64,000 bases of DNA. Origin: Echiichthys vipera (lineage: Eukaryota; Chordata; Actinopteri; Perciformes; Trachinidae). Shown piece by piece: positions 40,601 to 51,273 of the stretch. Location of the stretch: positions 17,654,241-17,718,240 of the forward strand of contig OY829659.1 in assembly GCA_963691815.1 (NCBI GenBank), in the 5' to 3' direction. The first letter of the stretch is position 1. Each line of letters begins with the position of its first letter. Below the pieces are notes generated by a model. The model was not told the origin of the DNA. It saw only the letters and a list, made by a program, of their open reading frames with translations, and made no database searches. The position numbers and the translations under genes are program-made.

Positions 40601-43578
40601 TTTGCAGCTTTGACCTCAAAAATTGTTATTAGGCACACAAAAATAATGCTGCGTTTATCTATACAAGCAAGCAATTTATTGAAATAACTGGCCCTTTCAG
40701 ACCGACAGACATGCCCTGCATCGCACCAAAACAGCGTTATTGCTAGCTTAAAGCAATTCTTACCTTTCTGGCATGTCGCATAGCACTTGAACAACATGAA
40801 CAACTCTGCCTCCCTCCAAAGTCCCACCCCCTTCCCCCTGCCTGACCTCTGACCTGACGCTCCCTCCTCCCCCAACGTGAGCAGTGAGAAAGTGAGCAGC
40901 GCAAGTGAAGCGGGTCAAGCATAGAGAGATCGGTCTTATTTACACAGATGTCAGCTAGCCAGCATTATCTATTAGCGGGAGAAGTCGTCTAGCAATGTGC
41001 TGAACTAGCTCTGGTTACAGTACAACAAACAAAGTCAAACACAACCCTGGGGTTTTAATAATAGAAAGGGGTTAATGACAACTTCACGATAAACACTGAG
41101 GCTGATGCTAACACTGATGCTAACGCTGAAGCTAATGTCATCAAACCGTAACAACCGTAATGTCAAACAAACCAGGCGTGTCACAGCCTGGTTTGTTTAC
41201 ACTACCGGTGATGTTAGCGCTGATGCTAATGCTAATGCTAATGCTAACGCTACCTTCCTTGCACAAATAACATAGTATTACAGAACTGTAGTAACTGATA
41301 ACTGATAGTTTTTTCTTTAGTGCAGCTTTTTGGAAAATAGTCTTCTTTTTGTTGATAGTTTCCTCTGTGGGAGCAGCTGGGGGTATGGGTGGAAGTGGCG
41401 GCTCGCCTTGGTCAGTCATGGTCAGTTCTCTCACAGACCGCCCTACTGCTCTGCCAGAGAGGCGCGCGACTCGCAAGCAGTGACAGCGGTAGGTAACCGG
41501 AAGGGATGGATGACAGGCAGGAAGGTGACCAGCAATCCTTTTATTCGGTCCGAATAAAAGGATTGGTCAGACTTTTATCAGAAATATATGAGAATTGAAT
41601 ATTTATGACTTTCAACACCTGGTGGATTTCTTTTACATTTTACTGTGCCATACGCTTATTAGGACCATTTTAGGATTATAAAAGAAAAGTGTAAAAATGC
41701 CAGAAAGGTAAGAATTGCTTTAAACACGGGTATAAAACGATGCAAAACTATAAAAGGACATCACATTATGATTAAGCATTAAGCACCACATTAAAACAGA
41801 ATTATGGCAAACCATGTGCCCTTATCAGCCAGGTGCTAAACGAACTTATTAGTAGACATTTTCTTAACCTTTTGGACTTTTAACAGACCCGTGTGGACAC
41901 TGAACAACAACGGATTTTGAGATTATGTTGTGCCATATTAAAGGTAATTCACAGGCATTTTGCATAATTATGTGGATTTCCTCATCTCTGATGCTTAGTT
42001 CCTCTGGCACTTCTGCCAATGAGCCAAGCCAAACACTGTTCACCAGAACACAAGGCCCACATTGTCATCACACAGACCTGGGTTAAAAAAGGGTAAAACT
42101 AGTTTTTGCTGCTCCCAAGTGGCCATACGTGAAATAAAATAAAATAAAATAAAATAAAATAAAATAAAATAAAATAAAATAAAATAAAATAAAATAAAAT
42201 AACATAAAATAACAACAGCTGATGGACAGGTTTAATCTATGTAAAGTGAGAGTTCCATTGACCCATAATTCTGTAAAATGAATATGAAAATGCAAGCATA
42301 CACTAATTTTATGTTTGATGTGTTTTACAGCTCGCAATGTGTCTAAAACAGAGTTGCAGAATCATCAGAAAAATAAAAGTCTCTATTCCAGTGGGAAAGT
42401 CTCAGCAAACAAACACTAAATAGGATTTTCTCTTGTTTCTCTTTACAATATCCCACTGCAGATGGAGGTTTGGATTACCACTGGGATTCTTGTTTAAAAG
42501 GTTATAATCAGGTAAACACGGTAAGAGCACATGCAAATTGGTTGATTTTGTGAAGCAGATGGCTAATTTGAATGCAGTGAATCACTTCCATGTTCTATCT
42601 TTTTTTCTTTGTCCCCTGTCAATCGCCCCCACACTCACACACCTCCCATCCCCCACTCTCAGCTTCACCAGCTGTACAACAGCAGTGGGGCTGGTGGGGC
42701 CGAGGGCCCACAGGTCATGGAGGAGTGTCTTGGTCAGACCTTCCAGGTGTCACTGCTGCTCACCCACCTGCTGTCTGCACCGGCCCACACCTCCGACGTG
42801 CTGATGCAGCCGTATCTGTCCAGCTGGGATGAACTTTTAAAGTAAGATCATCAGATGAAGAAGGAGAGATAGATTAAATTTACAGCCACTAGAAAAAAGG
42901 TTTATGGCGAAATCTGGACTCTGTAATAGGATTCATCCTGTTCTGTGTTGCTCCTCCAGGTTTATGGAAGCCCTGGGCCCAATGGTGGGACTGATATCTA
43001 GCGAGATAAAAAGCAAGACCTCTATAATCCGCCAACTGGCCTTGTTAACAGAAGGGGACCCAGAAGCAGAGCTCGGCCCAGATATACACTCAGTAAACAG
43101 TGTGAGCAAAGAGGCAGAGACAAAGAATAATCAGGAGGCCTCACAGCACACTGGTGCTTACCACTCTGTGCGCTCCATGATCTGGGTAGAGCTAGACCGA
43201 GGACTGGTGGACTTCAACCACCAGACTGACTCTGGATGCCGGACTCTTCTGCGTTTGCATCGTGCTCTGCTTTGGCTGAAGCTCTTCCTGGAGAAACTGG
43301 CTGAGACACCGGTGGCCGGCCGGCTGAGGAGCCCCTCAGAGTTGTGCCGTGAAGCTTACCAGAACACCCTCGCGAACCATCACACCTGGTTCGTACGCAG
43401 GGCTGCCGAGCTGGCCTTCATCGCCCTGCCGGAGCGGCCTTTCTTCTTCAGGCTGGTGTGTGTGCAGAGCCAGGAAGAGATGAGCACAGTGCTGAACAGA
43501 GTGGTTCAGGCCATTGGAGAGGTTTATGACAGGACGCAGAAAGCCCTGGATGAAAATGGCATGCTGGACTTGCCATAA
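37697..43578 (+). CDS. gltpd2: Glycolipid transfer protein domain-containing protein 2-like, complete, 5 exons
   Basis: GLTP-fold proteins move glycolipids or ceramide-1-phosphate between membranes. Exons: 37697-37766, 42331-42390, 42462-42511, 42663-42841, 42960-43578. Phases agree and give 325 aa. The donor of exon 2 (CCA|GTGGGA) was chosen because it keeps frame. Residues 7-23 are a hydrophobic segment after MGVKSK, a signal peptide or anchor like that of mammalian GLTPD2. The GLTP domain spans about 60-325, with YLSSWDELLKFMEALG, the pair E135/K139, R214 and R218 in RTLLR, the HRALLW helix, and H261 in NHHTWFVRR. These positions match the headgroup pocket of the ceramide-1-phosphate type (CPTP), with Glu in place of the usual Asp at 135. 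An acidic, polar insert lies at about 151-190. The lipid actually carried is not known. Confidence 0.9.
37780..37858. repeat. Imperfect (GT)n in gltpd2 intron 1
   Basis: GT-rich tract with GC and GA interruptions, starting about 13 bases after the exon 1 donor. Confidence 0.85.
38975..39415. mobile_element. Probable interspersed repeat in gltpd2 intron 1
   Basis: The left part has CTCGGAAGTCAGAGGTTGTA and TGTTCCAGTTGG. The right part has AACTCAGAACTCGGAAATTC and TTTAGCTGGAACACACC, so GTGTTCCAG and CGGAA blocks recur in opposite orientation. It resembles fish non-autonomous repeats I have seen, but I cannot name the family. Confidence 0.45.
41100..41262. repeat. Degenerate hexanucleotide repeat GCTAAY/GCTGAT
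   Basis: Units such as GCTGATGCTAACACTGATGC occur at 41100-41140, and GATGCTAATGCTAATGCTAA at about 41221-41250. They are separated by the hairpin at 41165-41198, all inside the TIR element at 40748-41723. Confidence 0.75.
41165..41198. repeat. Perfect 13-bp hairpin
   Basis: AAACAAACCAGGC, 8-base loop GTGTCACA, then GCCTGGTTTGTTT. Confidence 0.9.
41533..41565. repeat. 33-nt near-perfect palindrome
   Basis: CAATCCTTTTATTCGG, a single T, then the exact complement of the first 16 bases. Allowing a 2-base bulge (AG) on the left, GACC/GGTC pairs extend the stem by four. Confidence 0.92.
42132..42213. repeat. (AAAAT)n microsatellite
   Basis: About 16 units of a pentanucleotide in gltpd2 intron 1, about 120 bases before exon 2. 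Confidence 0.95.
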
Positions 43579-44212
43579 AAAGGGGACTATCAGATTTGAC
43601 CATATTTGCATAGTCTTCATGGTATCCCAAGCATCATTCAAACATCTAGCTACATACAAGGTGTAAACTTCTCTAGAGCTGCTTTCTCATATGAACTCCA
43701 GACAATGTCTGACGAATGAGGTGTGGACATTGTCTGAGGTTGCCTTTTCACACATGAAGCCCACAACAGGAGACTGTCCGTGTCAGACATGTTCTCACCT
43801 GCTGGAAATACTTGATTTCGGCGAGGGGTAGCGCCTGGGTAGAGCCGGCCCAGAGAGTCAAATATTGCTGTTTTGTCATGTCTTGGTCAGACCTTCCAGG
43901 TGTCACAATGTCTTGTGTTTGGCACAAACGCATCAGAACTGTAAACCAGTTCACAGTGATATTAGATGCTCAGAGTCAGTGCTCCGGGATTAATAGCGCA
44001 AAACTCCACCTAAGGAGATCAGTTGGGGTGGTGGGGGTAGTGAATGGGTCAAACAAACACCGGAATGCAATTATTAGTAACCACGACAGCAGCTCTGGTA
44101 TAATTTTCACCTTGTGAGTCTGTGAAACCTACTGTAGCAGGAACTAGCACAGAGGCAGTTTTGAGTATTTCTTATACTGTCAAGTTAAGTGTTTATATGT
44201 CTGTCCTTCTTT

Positions 44213-44420
44213 GCAAGATACAGTCGCGAAACTTTCCAGGTGTGCAGTTGAGTTAAAAATGAAGGTTCAAAAATGGGCGTGGTCCGGTCTAGGGGCCTTG
44301 GCCCCCACAACTCCGAACCCCAGGCCAGATAACAAGCAAGATACAGTCACAAAACAACAGGTTTTAATAGATATGTACTTGAGATCAAAATAAATGGCCA
44401 AGCTCAAAGATGGGTGTGGT
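44213..44420 (+). repeat. Degenerate tandem repeat, unit about 125-135 bases
   Basis: GCAAGATACAGTCGCGAAAC at 44214 recurs as GCAAGATACAGTCACAAAAC at 44336, and AAAATGGGCGTGGTCC near 44268 recurs as AAAGATGGGTGTGGTCC near 44404. Order and spacing are kept, so two diverged units are likely. Confidence 0.6.
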
Positions 44421-45795
44421 CCAAGTAAAGGTGGCAGAAGTAGGGGGTAGGGTGTAGGGAAGCACCACCACCAACCCTACCCATGATCTTTTCCTAACCC
44501 TAAGCAAGTAGTTCTGTTGCCTAAACATAAGCACTGCTTTTGTGTGAATTCACAACGTTAACAACGGGTTGTAGTGGCCGTAGTGGAGCATCATGTGTTT
44601 GATGCGCAGGACTACCCACTGCGGAGCTCCATGTGTGACGCCAAAGGGTCCTGACAAAACAGCAGCAACTTCTCATATTCCTGAGATTGATTTTGACACC
44701 AGCGCTTATCGACAGAAGTTTCCAAATCTTGCCATCTCTCCTGTTAGACGTTAATGAGCTGGCAGAGTAAAATCCATTTCATGTCCGGTCCAACTGAAAT
44801 TAGCTATCTCTTATCAAGCCCCAGGTCATGTCTAGATAATTTCAGGTTTGCAGTGCATGTGATGAAAGGTGCTAAGGAAAGATGAATGGAAATGGAAATC
44901 ATTTTCAGCTGAAATTCACACGTGCCATATTTTCCTCCAACCAAAGTGTTGCGTCAACAATCAATGGATGCTGAAAGTTAGTTTGCTTTCAATCTGTAGA
45001 CATTCCTTATCAAATGTTATGAGTTTGTGTCTAGACCTCTCACCTTAGAGGCATTTACAAGGTGGCTGATGATGCATTTAGGCTGGCTAAACAGACTGTG
45101 AACTATTTAAGCAGATGGGCACAATAACATGAACACAACACACATAAAGCCACCACAGCTGCACCCTTGCAATACATACAGCATTAAGCTTATAATGTTC
45201 TTGAGACTGTGTCAAATGCAAGGTGATTGTATGATGGATTGCATCAGATTGTGCAATTTACGTTTCTGTGCCTACCCTCAACCATATGTGATTTTTTCTT
45301 ACATTTGAAATACTGTAATAATGACTCACTTTGTCATGGACACACAGGATGATAAACTAAATTAATAATGTGAAACAAAGTCCAGAAAACTGCAGCGGTG
45401 AGCGAAATCTCCTTCCGTGTTGAGTTTTAATGTAGGCTACCAAGACTTATAATGGGTGCAGATGGTGACACTATCTGTTCACGTTAATGGCATGAACAAA
45501 GCCACAGGCCGTATGGTCTGTGCATGTGGACAGTGCATGGGCTGAAAGGTGGGATGCTTGTATAAGAAACTGTTGAGGAATGACCTTCTGAACAGAAATT
45601 ATATTGAAAATGACTGCTGTTTTAATTGTAGTTAATGCTTCGTGATTACCTCAAAACTGGCTAGGTCTGATGCCTTGTAGCCCTTCAATCTGGGACCAAT
45701 CTATCCTGATTAAAGAGGTAGCACACAAATAAATGAACCTGCGCTAAGCGAAGGAGGATGTGGAGCTTCACAGCAACTGTGGTGTGAGTGTGGAG

Positions 45796-45801
45796 AATAA
45801 A
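45796..45801 (+). terminator. Candidate poly(A) signal, possibly gltpd2
   Basis: AATAAA, with a second at 45842-45847 in an A-rich run. The distance of 2.2 kb from the gltpd2 stop makes the assignment uncertain. Confidence 0.3.
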
Positions 45802-45850
45802 TGTACCTGTTTTATGTTGTAATTTTTTGTATCATGTTCAGAATAAAAAA

Positions 45851-48800
45851 TAAAGAGAAAGAGAGACTCCAGTTGCCTTTTTTTCTCACGTAGGCTGGGC
45901 CAGTAATGTGATAACTTTGACATTTAAATGCCACTGTGTAATGTTGTCCACCATCCAACAGAGGTTCCAGTGCTCTAGAGACTAATCTTCACTTTCCTCT
46001 CATCATGGCGGGTATAATCTGCTCTGTGCGACACTCTCACCTGGACACATTTTGTGAAAACTGTTTTTGTTGTGGTTTGAATATTAAGAAAGAAGCTCTT
46101 ATCAGAGGGAAATCAAATGGTTTCAAATTATTCAAGATGATAATATGTGTGTGTATCAGAGAATAACATGTATCTGTCACCTTTGTTACTCCTGATCGGA
46201 CTATTTTAAGATCACAAATACCTCTAATGCCACATAATCCTCGCTGTCTCTCTTTTCCTGGACTGTGCTCTCTTGCTCTCTCTCTTTCTGAGGAGTCAGT
46301 GAAGAAGGGAGAGATAAGGATAGAGCCTGAAGCCAAGGAGTGAACAGGAGACAAGAGCTGGTTGAAGGTCAGTGAGCGGAAGAACACTTCAGGTGTAATC
46401 TTGTCAAGCAGTTGGCGGCAGACTATAGTAAAGCAACTCCCAAACGAAAATAAAAAGTCCAACTTAAAACAGAACTCACATATTCCTGATCTTTGTCAAA
46501 CAAGTATCTAGTGTAGCATACAACCAAGACTTCGATGTGACCTTTGACCTGTGATGTGCGTAGGAAGATGACATGTTGCTGGTTCTACTTTCCACTTCCT
46601 CTTGCTACTCTTGTAAAAGAGTAGAGAGGAGTAAGAATGCAGAGATTCTCACTAGTTTTAACCCTGTATTCTAGAAAATGATGTTCCCGTACAATGAAAC
46701 AGTATTTTCAAAGTGGCGGCGACGGCACATTTTGCGAAACGGTCGCTGTTTTAAACGTGATTAACAAAACAAAACCATCTGATTAGGTTTGGAAAAAGAT
46801 GATGGCCTGGGTTCAAATAAGTATGTTTGTTGTGTATGCAAGTTACGTGTATTACATAGGTTAAGTCAATGTTGACTTTTGGTATCACACAGAAATAGTT
46901 CACACATGAGAACATATTTGCTGTGTTGACTTTTCACTTGTTACTATGCATGTACCAGCATGTTTCACAGGTTTATCCACGTGACCACTGGTGCTGTAGG
47001 CTGGGGGGGATTATGGTGAATGAGATTACATTAGATTATATTCACCTAACACTTTTGACACTAGCCGGCTTCCTTTGCTGTCCCCTACAACAGCTATTTG
47101 GCTACATTTTGATTCATAATAAGCAATGATGAAAGGATCCACATGGGCACTACAGCCATTCCACTGTCAACTTAATGTCGGCACATGAACGATAAATCCC
47201 TTCTCTCATCCTGTGGTGACATCACAGGTGACAAAAATGAAGTGCGAGTCTGAGTTCCCTTAAATGACATTTATTGATTTCTCTATCTTGGTTTGCAGTA
47301 AACATGAGCAAAAGTATACATACAGTAAGAGCAAAAAATAAAGATCCAGAATAGAGTTACCATTATTTTGGGGCGAGAGTATCTCAACGAATTTCATGGA
47401 TTTCTTTCTTGAACTATCCTTACACCACAGTCTCAGGCGATGGTATGATTAAAGACGAGGGGGTTAGGTGGGGGAAAGGAGGTTTGTTGAAATGATTTCT
47501 TATTGGAAACATGAATAGTTGACCATGTCATAGTTTTGGTTCTGAAAAGTTTCTGATGGTTTTGCAATCTGAAGTTCTCTGAAAGCTCTTTCTGCTGAAT
47601 TCACTATCAATTTTCTTTCAATGTCCAAATTCTGATACAACAGACCCCAGTGTTCAGAGAACGTTCACTGCAAGCTTTAAAAGCTCAATCTAAGAAAGCA
47701 GAGGGAACTCAAACCATGACAGAAAATGTTTCAACGTTAAAAAAACTAAGACTTTTACAACCAAGCTGTTAACATTTTGCCATTTGTTGAATTAAATGCT
47801 GAAAACCTACTAGGTAGCTCCCTTGATGTGATACAATCCAAGCTTATACATTCTCTCCTCTTTACAACAAAATAGCAATAAAAATACTCTTTTATAAATA
47901 AATAAATAAAACAACACTTTTTTAAAATGAGTCCATCATGATAACGCACGTTGGCAGAATCGCCTGATTGCAATATCCGTACGTTCTTTTCTATTTCTTC
48001 CTTGATCTTGATGGTTTTGTTATAGCCTTTCTAATAAATACATCATACAGCCACACAAGAAATAAATATATTGCTTTTTGAGGACATCTCCAAATTATTA
48101 CAGAATAAACAATGGAGATAACAGGAAATAACATTCTGTGACACTGGGGAACAACATTGTCTGTCCACCAGGAGGCACTGTTACGTCGTAGTGAAACATG
48201 TCCCTTTTGTGCGTATTATTGTTATTATTATATAAGAGTAGGCCTTTTAATAACACAGGGTGTTTAGCCCTCCAGCTGGATCCTACAGTATCTCTGCTGA
48301 TGTGTCAGTGCAGCACAAATAAATCAAATTTAAACTGTCATGAAGATCTTTGGTTGAAGAACTAATCTTCACATGCACATGAGTAAAACAAGAATGTCCA
48401 ATTAGGTGATGAGGCAAAACATTTTATTTGCTGTGTTGTGACTTAAAAAACGATTGGATCAATTTAAGAATGATTGGGGTAAAATGATATTGTATGCATT
48501 GAAAAAAAATCAGCCTCGCTTTACCATTTTGACACATGAAGGAGGAGTGACAAAGTAGGGTAAAGAAGTTGAGCGTGCCTGCTCTGGATTAGTTGACCAG
48601 ATTAAGAGATTACAGAGAAATTAAGTAAGTGTTGCAGGAATGCCAGAGGAGAAATACATGGGAATTGCTGAGGGGGAGGTCACAAAAACAAACAAAAAAG
48701 AGCCTCAGATGACTGTTGGAGCACATCTTTCATTGTGGATAAATTCAGATATATATCACACTACATCTAATTGTTTTGTCGAATCCCGATCAGATACTGA

Positions 48801-50582
48801 GGTCCTTCTTAGACCGCTGTGAGATATTTTCAAGAATACATTGCTCCGAGAGAAATAGAAGCGGTGGAGTCGAGCCAGACCTTAATGTGAGCGAGCAGGT
48901 GCTTGTGTTCCACATTCGTCACAAAGACGTGGCAGGATCACAGTCGCACTGGTACAATTTTGCAATTTGTGTAGTGTGCCTGAGTTAAAAAGTGTGACTC
49001 CACAGACTTCTCCAGCCAACATTCACAGGTGTTTCTTACAATTTTGTGTGCATACCGCACATTAAGTAAACAGCACCAAACTCAGGAGGCCTAATCTATG
49101 CTTTATCAACAGGTTGTCTAGTTATCATGATGGCTTTGCCTTCAGACTGATTCATACAACGGTGGAGAATACTACAAGAAAACAACAAATCTAATGAAAA
49201 TAAGAAATATCCTTTTCTATGTGGTCAAGGAAGCAAATCTCCAGTTTTGTTCATTTCCTACAGGACTAGATAACAAAACTACCAACTCACATATTCAAGA
49301 CTCTAGTCACCATTCAAAGAATATGTAAACTATACATTTCGATACCCTGGATGAATATTTTAGAGGATGATGAGGAAAGAAAGGGAACAAACACAAACTT
49401 TCTACATCCTCCAAAACTGTACATTAGTTAATTCAAAAGCACACTTCAAGTGTAAATCAATACAAAATATGACAATGGCATCTATTTCTGATACGTATGA
49501 AATAGATGCAATGCACACAAACAAACTCCACATATTCATGTTTAAATTAATGAAAATTTGAGACACAAGAAAATGGATCTGGGTTTAGCTTTAGGAATAA
49601 AGTAATAGAGGCAGTTACAGGGAGTGTATCGTGCAGCAGGAGGATCATTTGATATTCAGGTGTTTGGTCGGGAGCCTGGAAGCCGAAGTTCTGTGTGTTC
49701 GGGACTTTTTATTTTTTATCAAACCGACGTGGCTGACGCCTCTTTTGTCATTAATTTGACATCGATGGTGTTTCATCAAGTTGCTCACATGTCAACCAAC
49801 CAGTGTGAATATCAAATGATCCAAAATAATTATCATTTAATGGAAGTCGTCTCATCTGAATAATGGACTCAGGCATTCATAATGTATGCCACTTAATGAA
49901 TATTGCACATTGCATGCAACTTCCCGACCTACAGTTTGAAATGGGACATGTGAATGGACCACACACACACACACACACACACACAGACATACACACACAC
50001 ACGCTTAAAGGTTTTGACCTCTTCTATAACTCCCATTTTTTTGGATGCCTATCTTACAGTATGTTAGTGAAACACACACTTGCTGTGTGTGTCAAAGGTT
50101 TAGTAGATGATAGTGTGGCCCCTCCTGGTGGTCAGCGGTTTAACATAACCTTATTTCACACTTAGCAGAGGTGGGACACAGGCCTCCTGCCTTCATAGCA
50201 CACTAAAGACAATACACACATGCAAAATGGCTTCTTCTCTGCATCCATCCATCAAGATATATGCAAGTCTGTTGGATTATTCTTTTAAGTGCAACGAAAT
50301 AGATGTACTGATATAAGTTTATGATACCGTATAAATACTGTAGATATACACGTTTTGTATTGTAATTTGTGTATATTCGTATATAGAGGGATACTCTATA
50401 AGGAGGCAGCAGGAGGGGTGTAGCAATAGTGTTAATGTTGCTGATCCTTGCAAACTTTGAAAACACATGTTTACATCCCCTAGTTTGTCATGCAGTATAA
50501 ATAGACGTCACCTCAAACTAATTTACAGAAAAGAATTTGTCCCAAAGCTCACAGACAGAAATAATAACAGGATTACCACCCT
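45851..50582. other. Intergenic region between gltpd2 and atp1b2
   Basis: The two genes converge here. No coding exon is supported. The minus-strand frame at 46037-46462 has no recognised domain. A (CA)n tract lies at about 49961-50002. If a distal minus-strand AATAAA at 47270-47275 is used, up to 3.4 kb of this would be atp1b2 3' UTR. Otherwise I see nothing in it. Confidence 0.45.
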
Positions 50583-50588
50583 TTTATT
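50583..50588 (-). terminator. atp1b2: Candidate proximal poly(A) signal of atp1b2
   Basis: AATAAA on the minus strand, 162 bases after the atp1b2 stop. More distal candidates lie at 49708-49713 and 47270-47275, so several 3' UTR lengths are possible. Confidence 0.4.
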
Positions 50589-50749
50589 CTTGCCCCATCT
50601 CATCACACAAGTGGACCAACAATTTTCTCCGAAAATTGGGTTGTGTAAACAAATCCTACAAAGGGTGTGAATACTGAGATTTGTTTCTGTGTATGTGCAA
50701 TGTTGCAGAGAATGAAGAAAGTAGTTTTCAGGAGAGGAAAAGGGTCAAC

Positions 50750-51216
50750 CTAGTTGATAGTGTTGATCCTCAGCTTGAAAGACACTCTTCCGGCATACTT
50801 GTCTCTTTCACTTCCAACTGGAATGTTGTTGGCGTTGATCTTGCACTCAATGTTGACATCTTGATTGGCAGTAATGTTAAGGAACTTGACGGCAACCAAA
50901 GGCTGAGAGTAGTTCACCTGCAAAATCAGATCCAAGGACATCGTTAAAAAGGCGAAAGGAATGTATTTTGTCTGGTACATCTTTATGAAACTGTCCGGAG
51001 ATACTGTTATTAACAGCAATATTTACCAAATGAAATTCTGATTTCAGACACAATCTTACCTGAGCTTTCTTGCCATAGTAAGGGTAGTACATAAGGTTGA
51101 AAGTGCCATTTGGAGGAAAGTACAGCATCTCCCCAATTTTGTCAGAGTCTTCTCTCTGAGGGGGTGGGACAACTTCATGAGTTACAGTCACTTCATCACA
51201 TCACCTTATATATATA

Positions 51217-51273
<57 letters not shown>

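Larger units (their letters stand above)
40748..41723. mobile_element. TIR element with 27-bp perfect ends
   Basis: The 27 bases at 40748-40774 (beginning TTAAAGCAATTCTTACCTTT) are exactly complementary to 41697-41723. The interior of about 920 bases is GC-richer than its surroundings. It carries GCTAAT/GCTAAC hexanucleotide repeats at about 41100-41260, a 13-bp hairpin at 41165-41198, and a 33-nt palindrome at 41533-41565. The minus-strand frame at 41141-41476 reads MTDQGEPPLPPIPPAAPTEE, a low-complexity peptide that may be repeat-borne. It lies in gltpd2 intron 1. Confidence 0.7.
43579..45850 (+). other. gltpd2 3' UTR and downstream sequence
   Basis: No coding exon. A 28-base copy of part of gltpd2 exon 4 lies at about 43880-43907. 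A degenerate tandem repeat lies at 44213-44420. A block with CCTAAGCAAGTAGTTCTGTT and CACAACGTTAACAACGGGTT at 44500-44650 resembles a common dispersed fish repeat. Plus-strand AATAAA signals occur at 44389-44394, 45796-45801 and 45842-45847. Any of them could end the mRNA. Confidence 0.5.

Noticed and set aside
46037..46462. 141-aa minus-strand frame
   Set aside because: No recognisable domain, no splice context joining it to atp1b2, and an SER/GA-rich middle.
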